Source: Capitulum mitella
Lineage: Eukaryota > Arthropoda > Thecostraca > Pollicipedomorpha > Pollicipedidae
Direction of reading: 5' to 3'
Assembly (NCBI GenBank): GCA_030062745.1
Contig: CP099854.1
Location: 6,061,014-6,125,013 of the forward strand
Length of the DNA: 64,000 bases
Program-made: the position numbers and the translations under genes
The notes under the pieces: generated by a model
Told to the model about the DNA's origin: nothing
The model's database searches: none
Seen by the model: only the letters and a program-made list of their open reading frames with translations
In this document: piece after piece, positions 46,050 to 57,490 of the stretch
Numbering within the stretch: position 1 is the first letter of the stretch
Layout: every line of letters starts with the position of its first letter

Positions 46050-48760
46050 TGATTTGCGCCACGGCAAAATATACAACACAGCCTGACGCACCTCAGTCTT
46101 TGGTCACGGGTTGATGATAGGCAAAAATATCATGCTTGTGTGAAAAAAGTGTTCATCCATTATGGGATTTTTTAATGTGCCAAGTCTGCTAGCCATTCTT
46201 GACATAACCTGCGATGTGTGCAGGTGTCAAAATTCAAATGTGCTGCACTTAATGAGACTTGATACAATGCATTGACTTGAGAAAAGGAATCATATAGTGC
46301 GTTTTTCACCCCTGTTTGAAAAAGCAATGACTGAAATTACTGTACGTACATGATGGACAGATTCTTGGCACATGGATTCTTCTTTCTGAAGGACATAAAA
46401 AGGTTCTCATGAGTTCTGACTTCTAATCTTGGTGTGTCAAGACCGGAAGCACATCTCATGACAGACAATTCATTTGCGTGATATTATTTTTTTACAAATG
46501 CATATATTTCATCATTACTTCGGTGCCGCAGGTGAAGAAACATAGCAGGTCGACACAGCTAAGAGAGCTGACATAACCAAATGACGATTATGGAAAAACA
46601 TTCCTTGCGTCGTAATTTGCTCTTCGTCCTGCATGCACTACGACCAAGAAATGCAAGGGACGAACATTTCCAGGAATGGTGGCATTTTGTCTTTTTGGCC
46701 ATATCTCTTGCCGAAAAAAAGCGGATTAGCATTGCGCTATAGTTCTTTTTTAAGCGTTAAAACAAGATTTCTAATGCAGTTATTTTGCCTTCATCGGAAT
46801 GAACACATCGCTGTGCGACACAGTTTCAGCAACAGGATTCTGTGAGTAGGTGCCTCCATCATCTCCGTAGAATGGCTGACAATCTTTTCCATCCACTGGA
46901 CTGTGATACAAGTAATCGACTGAATCGCAATCCAAGGAACAGAAGAGACAGGCAGCTGGTGTGTTGATGAATAACGTACATTCCCTAGGAAGCGGTTGCA
47001 ACGGCATTGTGGGCGGTGTCAATGTTGGTGCCTCTTCCTGATGAGCATGGAAAGGCTCCTATGAGTTGTGACTTCTAGTCATGGTTTGAGTCACAGGACT
47101 GGGAGCACAACCCATAAAAGGCAATCCATTTTTGTAACATTTGGACATTTGCAGGTGCTTGTGATCCAACGTTATTTCCTCGCCACAGGTAAAACCTAGC
47201 AGGCCGGCACAGCTGAGACAGCTGGCTCAGCCGGATGAAGATGTGAAAACACTGGTCACCGGCGTAAGCTGTTAGTCATGCTATATATACAAAAACATGC
47301 ACGCAACAAACATTTCCAAGAGCATTGAGATAAGAAGGGGGAGTACCCTTTTTTAAAACCCCTAGGCGGTTGTGGGTACAAAGACCCTCTAGCCGTGCCA
47401 GATTCATCCTATTCCCGGAGGGCTAGACGGTATGGCCGATTCCCGGCAGGGGGGGATTCGGCCTCCCCCTGAGATCTCGAGAACTACACATCCCATTTCA
47501 TCGTAACAAACGGCAATCGATATGCCATGACGTAAACGACACTTAAAAAAGAAAAAAATCAAAATTTTGGAAGGCGTGGATACAGGGCGCAACAATGTCA
47601 AAATGGGGGTATTTTTCGACTTCTTATAACGCCATTGTTTATGGACCGATTTCGACGAAATTAGCATGAACCGAAAGATTATGGTTGAGACTTTTACCAT
47701 TGGCACACATATTCGAAATGTGGAAGAAAAATCATAGGCGCTCACAGGGTTTCAAAAATGGGAGAATTGGTTTTTGAAGAACTGAATGGACAAAAAATGT
47801 AAAAGCGCTTTTTTGGCTTCTGCTAGTCATGTTATGCTAAAGGAGTGCAAGTCATATTACAATTTTTGTACAATTTTAGCATAGGCGGCGCCAAGGACAT
47901 GAAAAAGGGGAACTGTCATGGCCATGTTCTTCAGATCAGCTTATGACCTTTGACCTTAAATGACCTCCAGCGACCTTGGAATCACCTGAAATGATCTCGT
48001 GTGCACTTAACGTTATCTTAAAACGTTTAAATCATTTGAATTCACTCTATTCAAAAAATTCAATTTTACAGTTATTGTGATATAGGTTACGCGCACTGGC
48101 ATTTTAGATCATAGCTCTGTGACCTAACCTGATATCAAGCTGAAACTTGGTGCACAAGTAGAGGGCACCATTCCACGTGATATGTATTTCGGGTTTGGCA
48201 TTTTAAAAATAGCACCCATATTGAAACCAAATTTCGATATAAAACCGCCGATGTAAAACCGAATTTTGGCTTTTGACCTTGACCTGACCTTGTAAAGTGG
48301 CTTCAGATAAACAAAATTGTGTCTGTACCTTGCCCCAGTATTAAGCTATTGATCCATGTAAAGTTTTACGTTTTATCTTAAAAACCCTGTTTTTGCAACC
48401 ATTTTCCTTTTACCCTTAACAGGACCAAAAATAACTTAAGGTGCCTCCCAAAAGCGTTGCCTGGGCCCACCCCTGAGCAAAGTAGAATATCGCAATTTTG
48501 TTCCAGTACGTAAAAAAATATATGGGGAAAGTCAACGGGTTTCGTGACGCTGCGTCAAAAATCCTGAAACGGGCAAGCAAAAAACCCGGGGGCGGATTTA
48601 GCCCCTCTGCCGGGAATAAGGTTAAGAGCATGATTGTGTGACTGCATCCCGCATAGTTGTGCGAAGTATGGTTGACAATCTTTCCCATTCACTGGACTGT
48701 GAAACATGTCAAACAACTGCATCCCAATCCAGTAAACGAAACAGACAGGCAACTGATGGC
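46050..48760 (-). repeat. Array unit II (X, W', Y, W, V) with a family A insertion
   Basis: X lies at 48620-48750, W' at 47050-47230, Y at 46780-46990, W at 46380-46560 and V at 46050-46170. In Y, the minus-strand frame runs ACLFCSLDCDSVDYLYHSPV then DGKDCQPFYGD and ends IPMKAK-stop. The family A element occupies 47403-48625. Confidence 0.7.
47403..48625 (-). mobile_element. Complete family A TTAA-type element (1,223 bp) inside the array
   Basis: Its ends are TTCATCCTATTCCCGGAGGG and CGGGAATAAGGTTAA, each one to two changes from the family consensus. The paralogous array unit at 45630-45645 reads CCAGATTAAGAAT without the element, so insertion into TTAA is shown directly by an empty site. 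A DR1 site is kept at 47944-47956. Confidence 0.92.
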
Positions 48761-49089
48761 TGGTATGGGCACAGTATCAACAATTTGTGGTATGAGTCAT
48801 TTTTGTTAATATTTGAAACACAGTCATAAAACGAGCTCATGGCAAGGTGTTTTTGCTCGATAACATGTTTTGTTGAATGAGGCTACAAAAAAGAAATTTC
48901 GGCTGATGGCCGTCAATTTCTCCATTTCTTAGAATGTGGTAGATATCACAGATTTTTACCACAGTCTAGAAGGCCGAACGGATGACTAAGGGAATTGACG
49001 AGAACGTCAGGACATAAAGAACATCCAACAACAGAAGGGCTGTTTTTGGTGAAACTGGACATTTATAAATGCTTTTGACACGTTTTCTG

Positions 49090-50700
49090 CGCCACAGCTA
49101 AAGAAACAACGGAAGCTGACGTCCCTGCGTCTGCGGGCACGGGGAGATGACATAAGAAAACGCGTCTGTGTAAAAAAATGCCGATGCAGTACCATATTTT
49201 TTATATGTCAAACCTGTCAGCCATTCTTTATACAGACAAGGATGTGTGTAGGTTTCAGAGCTGGAATATGGTGTAATTAGAGACTTGGCACCATGCGTTA
49301 TTTTGAAAAAAAACGGCCATACAGTGCGCTTTTCAGCCCTGTTTGAAAAAGCAATGACTGAAGTTACTGTACGCACATGATGGACAAATTCATGGTACAT
49401 GGATTCTTCCTTCTGATGAACGTGAAAAAGCTCTCATGAGGTGCGACTCCAGATCATGGTGAAAGTGTAATGATTGAAAGCACATCTCGTGAAAGACAAT
49501 CCATTTGGGTGGTATTTCAGTTTTAACAAATGTATATATTGCAACGTTATTCCTGTGCCACGGGTCAGCAAACATAGGAAGTTGGCACAGCTGAGACGGC
49601 TGAAACAACCAGATGATGATTATGGGAAAACATTCGTTGCAGTCGTAATGTGGTATTCATGCTCCATGCACTGTGACTAGACACGCATGCGACGAACATT
49701 TCCAGGAATGGTGGCATTGTACATTTTTGGTCATACATCTTGCCGAGAAAAAGATGACTGCATTGCGCTATATTTTGGTTTTAAGCGTTAAAACAAGATT
49801 TCTGATGCATTTATTACGCTTTCATCGGAACCAACGTATAGCGGTGCAACACAGTTTCAGGAACAATATGGAGTGATGGCATCCCCCAACACCTCCGTAG
49901 AATGGCTGACAATCTTTTCCATTCACTGGACTGTGATACAAGTTAAACGACTGAATCACAGTCTAATGGACGGAACAGACAGGCAGCCGGTGTGTTGAAT
50001 ACCGTACATTCCCTTGGAATCGGTTGCGACGGCAAGGATGGACAGTGTTAACAGTGATGCCTCCTGCTGATGAGCACGGAAAGGATCTTATGAGTTGTGG
50101 CTTCTAGTCATGGTTTTAATCTCAGGACTGAAAGCAAAACCCATGAGAGACAATCCATTCCTGTGGCATTTGGGCATCTATAAATGCATGTGATCGCACG
50201 TTATTCCTGCACCACAACAAAAACAGAGGAGGCCGGAACAGCTGATACAGCTGACTCAGCCAGATGACGACTTGAAAACATTCGTCATGGGCGTGATCTG
50301 TTAGTCATGCTCTACGCACCCTGACTAAAAGAGACGCACGCCATAAACATTTCCAATAGTAATGAGATTACTTCTTTGTACTTGTGTGATTTGCCGGGAT
50401 GGGCTGCCAAGCATTGTGCTATGAAAACAACTTTTTTGCGCTTGCAGCAAAGCAAAATACGATGTCCTATTTTTACGCAGCTCAATGGGATGTTAGATTT
50501 TCTCATTTGCCTTGGTCGAAACCACCAAGTAGAACCATTCTACCAAAAAGGCTGTGTGACTGCATCCCACGAAGTTCTCCGGAGGATGGCTGACAATCTT
50601 TTCCATCCACTGGGCAGTGATACATATCAAATAATTGCATCACAATCCAATGAGCAGAACAGACAGGCAGCTGGTCGGAGAGACGGACCGCGCAAATTTT
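49090..50700 (-). repeat. Array unit III (X, W', Y, W, V), least interrupted
   Basis: X lies at 50500-50700, W' at 50050-50300, Y at 49860-49990, W at 49390-49610 and V at 49090-49300. The V block ends PCPQTQ on the minus strand, as V of unit I ends PCPQAQ, where CAG|GTACGC resembles a donor site. The AATAAA of Y is present near 49805-49815 on the minus strand. Confidence 0.7.
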
Positions 50701-50922
50701 GTTGAAAACGGTTTCAGCAGAATGATGCGGAAAAAGATCCACGATGTTCTTCAAACGCAGCCACATGTGACGTGGTGCCAGCAAACAATGCCTGGGGCGA
50801 GGCGCAAAAATGTTTACATTGTCTTCGTTTGCTGCGAGTAAAACATCCCAACTAAACTGAATTCCGGAAGGAAATGAGAAACGTTCGCTTAAATCGCAAG
50901 TAGAAAGATCTGAGGGAAACAT
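50503..50922 (-). CDS. Candidate coding block of the array (139 codons), unknown protein
   Basis: This is the longest open frame of the array. It reads LSERFSFPSGIQFSWDVLL, then HHSAETVFNKICAVRL, LPVCSAHWIVMQLFDMYHCP, VDGKDCQPSSGELRGMQSH. The duplicate at 54801-55082 keeps 93 codons of the same frame with mostly conservative differences. A second WNVM.FF.VY.YPLDGK-type segment (55210-55263) suggests an internal peptide repeat. I do not recognise a family. Start codon, splice sites and expression are unproven, and sister copies contain stops. It could be a real exon, a pseudoexon or chance. Confidence 0.25.
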   Translation of the reverse strand: MFPSDLSTCDLSERFSFPSGIQFSWDVLLAANEDNVNIFAPRPRHCLLAPRHMWLRLKNIVDLFPHHSAETVFNKICAVRLSDQLPVCSAHWIVMQLFDMYHCPVDGKDCQPSSGELRGMQSHSLFGRMVLLGGFDQGK

Positions 50923-51276
50923 TTTCAGCCTTTCCGTGTTGTGGATACAGATACATGTGAAACGGCTGCATCACGTCCCATTTTACGGAGAAGTCTGGGA
51001 ACTAATGGCAGAGACGGCAGCGTCAAAATGCGGCAGTAGTCATTTCATCTCGCTAAAATCACTTCCGACACTAACCTGAGAAGTGGAAGAAGTGCTGACT
51101 CCCTCTGAGCAGAAGTGCTGGTTGCCTCTGGGCCGTACTCTGATGACCATAGCGTTTCAAACTACAACGCTCACACAACACAGTACCACCGAAGACTGCA
51201 GTGCACGTCAAGCCTCTAGCACCAGGAGCACAGTGCCTGCCGCTCATGTAGGCAGCATTATCGCCGCGTCCATCCA

Positions 51277-51321
51277 CCAATCACAGAAGGCGGAGGGAGG
51301 AGGGAGTTGCCAACAGCCAAT
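51277..51321. promoter_or_regulatory. CCAAT-box pair in duplicated segment A
   Basis: CCAAT at 51277-51281 and 51317-51321 flanks a GGCGGAGGGAGG stretch. A third site seen in the sister segment has decayed here. The arrangement resembles an NF-Y-type promoter. The direction and target are unknown. Confidence 0.4.
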
Positions 51322-51879
51322 GAGGGAAGGGCTAGCGGTAGCTAATTAGAGCTGGTTTCTAGATGGGCTAGGTAGAGGTTTCAAGCGGCTAAAGAATGAC
51401 TGGAATGAAAGACCCGCTTGGAATATTGATTCCTTTGTGGAAAAGTAGCGATACGGTAACGACATCTACGATACGAAGTATGCAAGCACCATGTTCACCA
51501 CAAAACTTCGCTTTCCAGTGCATCTGGCATTTTCACACCGCACTGCCGTGTCAGTTGCAAGTTATTTTTCATAGTTCTTTTGATGATCTTATCAGTTGAG
51601 TTTCTTGTATACGTGTGCGTAAATTATTTGTTTTCTCCTGTGCTTAATCCGGAATTGCTTCGGAGTGAATAGTAAACCCCTCCGTGTCTTTCCGAATGTG
51701 TCCAAACCATGAGAATATCAAACCTGAGAATACCAGACCTGAGATTCAAACATTAGAATATCAAACTTCTAGCACCTTTCAGATGGTCAATGCTACACAT
51801 GGTGACCAAAAACATTTCCATATGTGTTTCATTTCAACGAAATTAGAGACAGAAATTATCATCATGTCGATCGGTTTCT

Positions 51880-52455
51880 AACCGAGCGCATGGTCGGCGC
51901 GCGACAAGCTTTTATTCTGATTCCTGGTTCCTGCTTAATTTAGTAATATCTTCACGACCATACCCACCCAGACCATACCCAGAACTTCCAAATCACTGAA
52001 GGCGTGGGAAACGAGAAGCCCTCTGCAAAGCTCCCCCCAAATCGAAGTTTTGCAGGGATGCGCATTTTGGACTGCTGCTCTATTGCATGTTTGATAATAA
52101 TCTCAGGCTATTGCCATCGGGCATTGGTAGTCCAAGACGCAGACGATACCCAAATCCTAGCCAGCGTTAAAAATCCCAAATTCAAAACTTCGTCGATGGC
52201 ATGGAACACGTCCTAGCTTCTCCTGATATTTGGTTCCTGGTGAACGGGCTTATAGCAAATACAGAGAAAATATAGCTAATGATGTTTGGCAGCTGTCAGA
52301 ATTTGTACAACTCTCCAAACCTCAGCATCAATTTCGCGGTCATGACTTCCTAACATCTAGGTGCTTATGCAATGCTTGGAATTTTCAAAAGTATTTTGAA
52401 AGTATTTTCATGGAATACATGATAATAGATATCACTTGAAATTATCATGTAGGCT
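51880..52455 (+). pseudogene. LINE (CR1/L2-type) reverse transcriptase fragment, copy A
   Basis: Translation gives eroded reverse transcriptase sequence: LPPNRSFAGMRILDCC-like residues around the QGC..GPLLY motif, then DADDTQILAS (the YADDTQ active site with Y changed to D), and a frame-shifted SLDIW, NTEK and SNLSINF-like run. Frameshifts and stops are many, so it is dead. The 3' end is missing because the duplicated segment ends here. Confidence 0.75.
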
Positions 52456-52589
52456 CACCTCCGTTCTCGGTTTAGGTAATATCCTGACCAAGTGGGAGCG
52501 TACGGCGAATACATGACGTGATGCACCAGCACGGCGCCTTTATGTGTTACTGTGTCACAGACAGTTCCATGAAATACTGTTTCTTGCTT

Positions 52590-54985
52590 TTGATGAATAC
52601 GGAAAGGCTCTCATGAGCTGTGACTTCAAGTCATGGTTTGAGTGTCACGACTGGAAACACAGCCCTTGAGAGACAATCCATTTGAGTGCCGGTAAAACGT
52701 TTGCAGATGCATGTTTTCCAAAGTCATTCGTGTGTCGCAGGTAACAAAACGGGCAAGCTGACACAGCTGACACATCTGGCACAGCCAAATGATGATGATA
52801 TGAAAACATCTGCTGCAATCGCGATCTCTCAGTCATGCGAGATGCACCATGACCAAAAGATGCTCACGCGACAAACATTTTCAATAATTTTCTTCATGTT
52901 TTTTAGAGATGCCTTTTATATGCAGAAGCCCATGTTTTATCAAGAGTTACGCTGTATTTTATTATTCCTTCATCAAAATCAACAGATAGCACTGCAGCTC
53001 AGTTTCAACAAGGACGAGATATTCATCCGACGAACATCTGCACAGAATGGCTGAAAATCCTTTCCATCCACTGGACTGTGATACAAGTTAAATGACTGAA
53101 TAACAATCCAATAGACGGAACAGACAGTCAGCTAATGGCAGAGATGGACGATGTCAACGTGGATGTCTTCTGCTGATTAACATGGAAAGGCTCTTATGAG
53201 TTGTGACTTCTAGTCATGGCTTGAGCCTCAGGACTGGAAGCACAACCCATGAGAGACGATCCATTCTTGTACCATTTGTACATCTATAAGCTGAAGTGAT
53301 CCAACCTAATTCCTGCAACATGGGTAAACAGAATAGGCTGACACAGTTGATACAGCTGGGTCAACCAGATTACGATGCGGAAACATTCCTCATGGGCGTA
53401 ATCATCAGTCATTCTATGCACACTATCACGAAAGATGCGCGCGCGACAAACAATTCTAGAAGTATTGAAATTGTGTTTTTTCACGTCCTTTCAGTGGATG
53501 TGATTCCATGTCCTTTGCTGGGACAAGGTAATTGGTATTACGCCTCATTTTTCTTTTTTGACTCGCTAGAACAACAGGTTTGATGCCTTTATTAGTCCTG
53601 TTTCCATGAAAGGACTCGATTACAAATCGGGTTTCCCTAGGGAGAGAAACTGGGATTTCAAGAGGAGTTTCCATGACCGTGCGCAAGAAATCCCGATTAC
53701 ATTCAGAATCCTGATCTGATTCTGATTACATTCATTCTGCATTCGGATTACTTGAGGAAATCTCGAATTCGCCTCCAGGTGTGGGGCATGTGTGACATTT
53801 CCCTTTAGGGCGTACAGAAATCTGTTCCATAATAGATTGCCGAATGAACTGGGTTCCTGTGAGGACTGGTGTTGCGTGAGACTTGAGCACTTCGTAAAAA
53901 AAATAATCGTTTTTGCTCACAAACCGCCAACAGGCAAGAAATTGAGTTCGGCGTTAGCTACGCCCTCGCAGGACACCGAAACAAATGCTCGCATAATGCT
54001 TCCAGTTCACAGGAAACCTGACTACTCTTGGAATTTTTTTTTCAGTTCAAATTTAGAAAGCCAATAAAATTTACTGAAATGGCTGTTTCCATGATTTCTG
54101 AAATCCAGATTTGAATGCAAATTCAGATTTGCTGTTGTCATGGAAACGGGGCTATTATGCCTTCTTCAGAACCAACAAAAGACTGTGTAGCACAGCTCCA
54201 ACAACAAGGTTGTTAGATTGCATCCCACGAACATCTCTGTAGAATTGCTGGCAATCATTTCCATCCAGTGGACTGTGATACAAGTTAAATGACTGAATAA
54301 CAATACAATAGACGGAACAAACAGACATGTAATGGCAGACATGGACGGTGTCCATGTGGATGCCTCCTGCTGATCAACACGGAAAGGTTTTTATGAGTTG
54401 TGACTTCTAATCATGATTTGAGTCTCAGAACTGGAAGCAAAACCCGTGAGAGACAATCCATTCTTGTAGCGTTTGGCCGTCTATAATGCACGTGATCCGA
54501 CGTTATTCCTGAACCACAAGCAAAACAGGGCAGACTGGTACAGCTGATACAGCTGACTCAGCCAGGTAACGATGTGAAAACATTCACGGGTGTGATCCGT
54601 TAGTCATGCTCTACACACCCTGACTAAAAGAGACGCACGCTATAAACATTTCCAATAGTAATGAGATTACTTCTTTGTGTTTATGCCGTTTGCCGGGATG
54701 CGCTGCCAAGCATTGTGCTATCAAAACGACTTTTTTACGCATGCAGCAAAGCAAAATACGATGCTCCATTTTTACGCAGCTCAATGGATGTTAGATTTTC
54801 TCATTTGCCTTGATCGGAACCACCAAGTAGAACCCTTCTACCAGAAAGACTGTGTGACTGCATCCCGCAAAGTTCTCCGCGGAATGTCTGACAGTCTTTT
54901 CCATCCATTGGGTAGTGATACATATCAAACATCTGCATCACAATCCAATGAGCAGAACAGACAGGCAGCTGATGGGGGAGACGGA
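52590..54985 (-). repeat. Array unit IV (X, W', Y, W', Y, W) with a 558-bp insertion
   Basis: X lies at 54840-54985, W' at 54370-54560, Y at 54155-54345, a second W' at 53180-53350, a second Y at 52990-53130 and W at 52600-52740. V is absent on the left, where the LINE segment begins. Confidence 0.65.
53595..54152. mobile_element. 558-bp non-autonomous DNA element with GTTTCCATGA ends
   Basis: Left end GTCCTGTTTCCATGA and right end TCATGGAAACGGGGC are inverted repeats (13 of 15 matching). The flanks carry TATTA at 53590-53594 and 54153-54157. Sister units read TTTATTATGCC-type sequence without the element, confirming a 5-bp target duplication. No coding capacity. The superfamily is not assigned. 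Confidence 0.85.
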
Positions 54986-56745
54986 CAGCGTAAATTTCAT
55001 TAAAAACGGTTTCAGCAGAATGATGCGGGAAGAGATCGATGGTACTCTTCAAACGTAGCCAGATGTGACGTGGTGTCAGCAAACAATGCCTGGAGTGAGG
55101 CGCAAAAATTGTCTTTGTTCACTGGGAGAAACACATCCCCACTGACCTGAATTCCGAGAGAAAATGAGAAACGTTCGCTTAAATCGTAGAAGAAAGACCT
55201 CAGAGGAACATTTTGGGTCTTTCCATCCAGTGGATAGAAATACACGTAAAAGAACTCCATCACATTCCAATTAACTGAAAAGTCAGGGAACTAATGGCAG
55301 AAACGGCAGCGTCAGAACGCAGCAGTAGGGATTTTATCTCTCTAAGACCATTTCTGACACTAACCTGGAGTGGAAGAAGTACTGGTTGCCTCTGGGCAGA
55401 AATGCTGGTTGCCTCTAGGCAGTGCTCTGGTGACCGCAGCGCTTCAGACTACAACGCTCACACAACACAGTACCACCGAAGACTGCAACGCAAGTCAAGC
55501 GTCTAGCACCGAGAACGCGGTGCTTGCAGCTCATGACCGCAGGCTGTGTTATCGCGTCCACCCACCAATCACAGAAGGCGGAGGGAGGATCGAGCTGTCT
55601 ACAGCCAATGAGGGAAGGACGAGCGGTAGCCAATCAGGACTCGCTTCCTGATGGGCTGGTTGGAAATTTCATGTGGCTGAAGACTGACTGGCGTGAAAGG
55701 CCCGCTTGGAATATTGCTTCCTTTGTGGAAAAGTAACGATACGATAATTATACGTACGACACGAATTATGTCCGCGCCATCTTCACTACAGAACTGCGCT
55801 TTACAGCACAGCTGGTATTTGTTCAGTGCATTGCCGTGTCTCTTACAAGTTATTTTTTATAATCCCTTTGATGACCTTAACAATTTAGTCTCTTGTATCC
55901 GTGTAAGTAAATTATCTGCTTTCTCCCGTGCTAAACCTACAGTCACCTCGGAGTCAACAGTAAACCGCTCCGTGTCTTTCCCACTGTGTCCTAACCATGA
56001 GAATATCATGAGATTACCAAATTTAAGAATATTAAACTTTTACAGGAGACGTTGTTAAGAATGTTTAATTCAAGCAAAAGAATATCGAACTTTTAGTGCC
56101 TGACAGGTGATCATTCTTATACATGGTGATCAAAAATATTTTCATATGTGCTGCATTTCAACGACATTAGAGGCAAAAGTTAGCATCATGTCGAGCGGTT
56201 TTTGGCGCCGCGTGTTCGGCGCGCGGCAAGCTTTTAATCTGGTTCCTGGTTCCTGCTTGACTTCGACACATCTTCACGGCCATATCCAGAGCGTCAGAAT
56301 CACTGAACGCCTGGGAAACGTGAAGCTCTCTAGAAAGCTCCCAAACAACATGAAAATTTTCTATGGATACGCGTTGATACTGCTCTTCTGCATGTTTGCT
56401 AATAATCTCAGGTTTTTGCCAACGAAGCAGTGGTAGTCCAATACGCGGACGACACCCAAATCCTAGCCAGCGATAACAATCTCAAATTCAAAACATCGTC
56501 GATGAGACTAAACACGTCTTAGCTTCTCTTGACATCTGGTTCCTGGTGAACAGGCTTAGAGTAAATACAGAGAAAATTTGGCTAATGATGTTCGGCAGTT
56601 GTCAGGATTTGTACAGCCTTTCAAACCTCAGCATCAATTTCGTGGTCATGACTTCCGAACATCGAGGTGCTTGTCTGGGGCTTGAAATTATCGTGTATTA
56701 TCGTGGAATATATGATAATAAATATTGCTTGGGATTATCATGTGT
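54165..56745. repeat. Duplicated segment B (about 2.6 kb)
   Basis: It is the partner of 49870-52455. Here the LINE continues past the duplicated part to its natural 3' end, which suggests that segment B holds the original and segment A the copy. The inference depends only on the junction at 52455. Confidence 0.85.
55565..55634. promoter_or_regulatory. Triple CCAAT cluster in duplicated segment B
   Basis: CCAAT occurs at 55565-55569, 55605-55609 and 55630-55634 with spacings of 40 and 25 bases, next to GGCGGAGGGAGG. Two of the three are kept in segment A. Confidence 0.45.
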
Positions 56746-57490
56746 ATTTCCTTGTTAGCAGATATTTCTGCTTTTTTTCTGGGCTGTCAAATATTAAAAA
56801 CTATTTGCTCCCACTGTCATCTCCGCGTTGGTCAACGCTCTGCTTTTCTCGGAACTCCGTTAATTCATCTCTGTTTACGGGAACGGAGCCCTGAACAGTT
56901 TGGCAAGAGTGCAAAGGGTGATTAACTCCGCAGCGAAGATAACATTTAGACGCCAGAAAATTTGATCACGTGACGGAACTGTTTACGAAACTTCGCTGGC
57001 TCTCGGCGGGATGTCTCGTGAAACACCACACTCCCATCTTGACTCGCAAAGTACTCCATTTGGGAGAACCCGAGGCGGTCTTCCGAGGCTTGACAACGTT
57101 TGCCGAGATCCGCGAGCGACGTCCGGGGCGGGACGGCCACCATGTACGTAGGTCCCGCACTGAAATGGACGAGCGGCGGCTCTGTGGACGGGCGGCTGCC
57201 CAATATAACGCCCTGCCGCCTTAGACAGCTTCCCGTCTTACGCTTTGGGAGCGCCTCCAGGCGCCACCTTCTGGAGTGCTCGGCTATAACTCGACGGTTG
57301 TAAGTGATGCTGAATGGGTTTTTTAGGTTTTTAACTTACATGCATGGCTTTTGACTGTATGCCGCTCCTTAACTTTTAAAGTCGGGGCGGAACGGCCACG
57401 AGTGTGTTGCGGTCCACCGAAATATGTGTTTATTGTTTATTGTCTGTAATGCACTCATGCCTCCATGACAACACAATAAAATGCCCATCA
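56190..57490 (+). pseudogene. LINE (CR1/L2-type), 5'-truncated, copy B with 3' end
   Basis: In changing frames it shows IQSVRITERLGN, a degraded QG..LGPLLF region, FCMFANNLRFLP, YADDTQ-like bases, NRLRVNTEKIWLMMFGSCQD with LYSLSNLSINF, GLSNIKNYLLP, and the C-terminal FTKLRWLS ... ILTRKVLHLGEPEA ... RSRTEMDERRLCGRAAAQYN followed by ALPP at 57219. The order matches the end of ORF2 of CR1/L2-like LINEs, including the usual closing YN.LPP. There are at least four frame changes or stops. An AATAAA lies at 57475-57482, near the 3' end. Confidence 0.85.

Larger units (their letters stand above)
49870..52455. repeat. Duplicated segment A (about 2.6 kb)
   Basis: It is collinear with 54165-56745 at a nearly constant offset of about 4.3 kb and carries the same series: Y, W', X, Z, CCAAT block, GAATATCA-rich stretch, LINE fragment. 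The right boundary cuts the LINE at about 52455, where the two copies part. Confidence 0.85.
44294..56745 (-). repeat. Composite tandem array, unit about 1.85 kb, identity unknown
   Basis: Five sub-blocks recur in a fixed minus-strand order, named here X, W', Y, W, V. The block with PVDGKDCQ-type coding (X or Y) is near 45683, 46870, 48668, 49903, 50588, 53047, 54245 and 54886; a related block Z lies near 50970 and 55240. The W-type block (a GAGTTGTGACTTCTAGTCATG-like core) is near 45036, 46409, 47062, 49435, 50090, 52610, 53195 and 54390. After removing the family A element, Y-to-X spacing is 0.58-0.69 kb and X-to-Y about 1.2 kb. Divergence among units is moderate. I do not recognise the sequence. 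It may be a decayed tandem gene family or a composite satellite. Confidence 0.85.
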
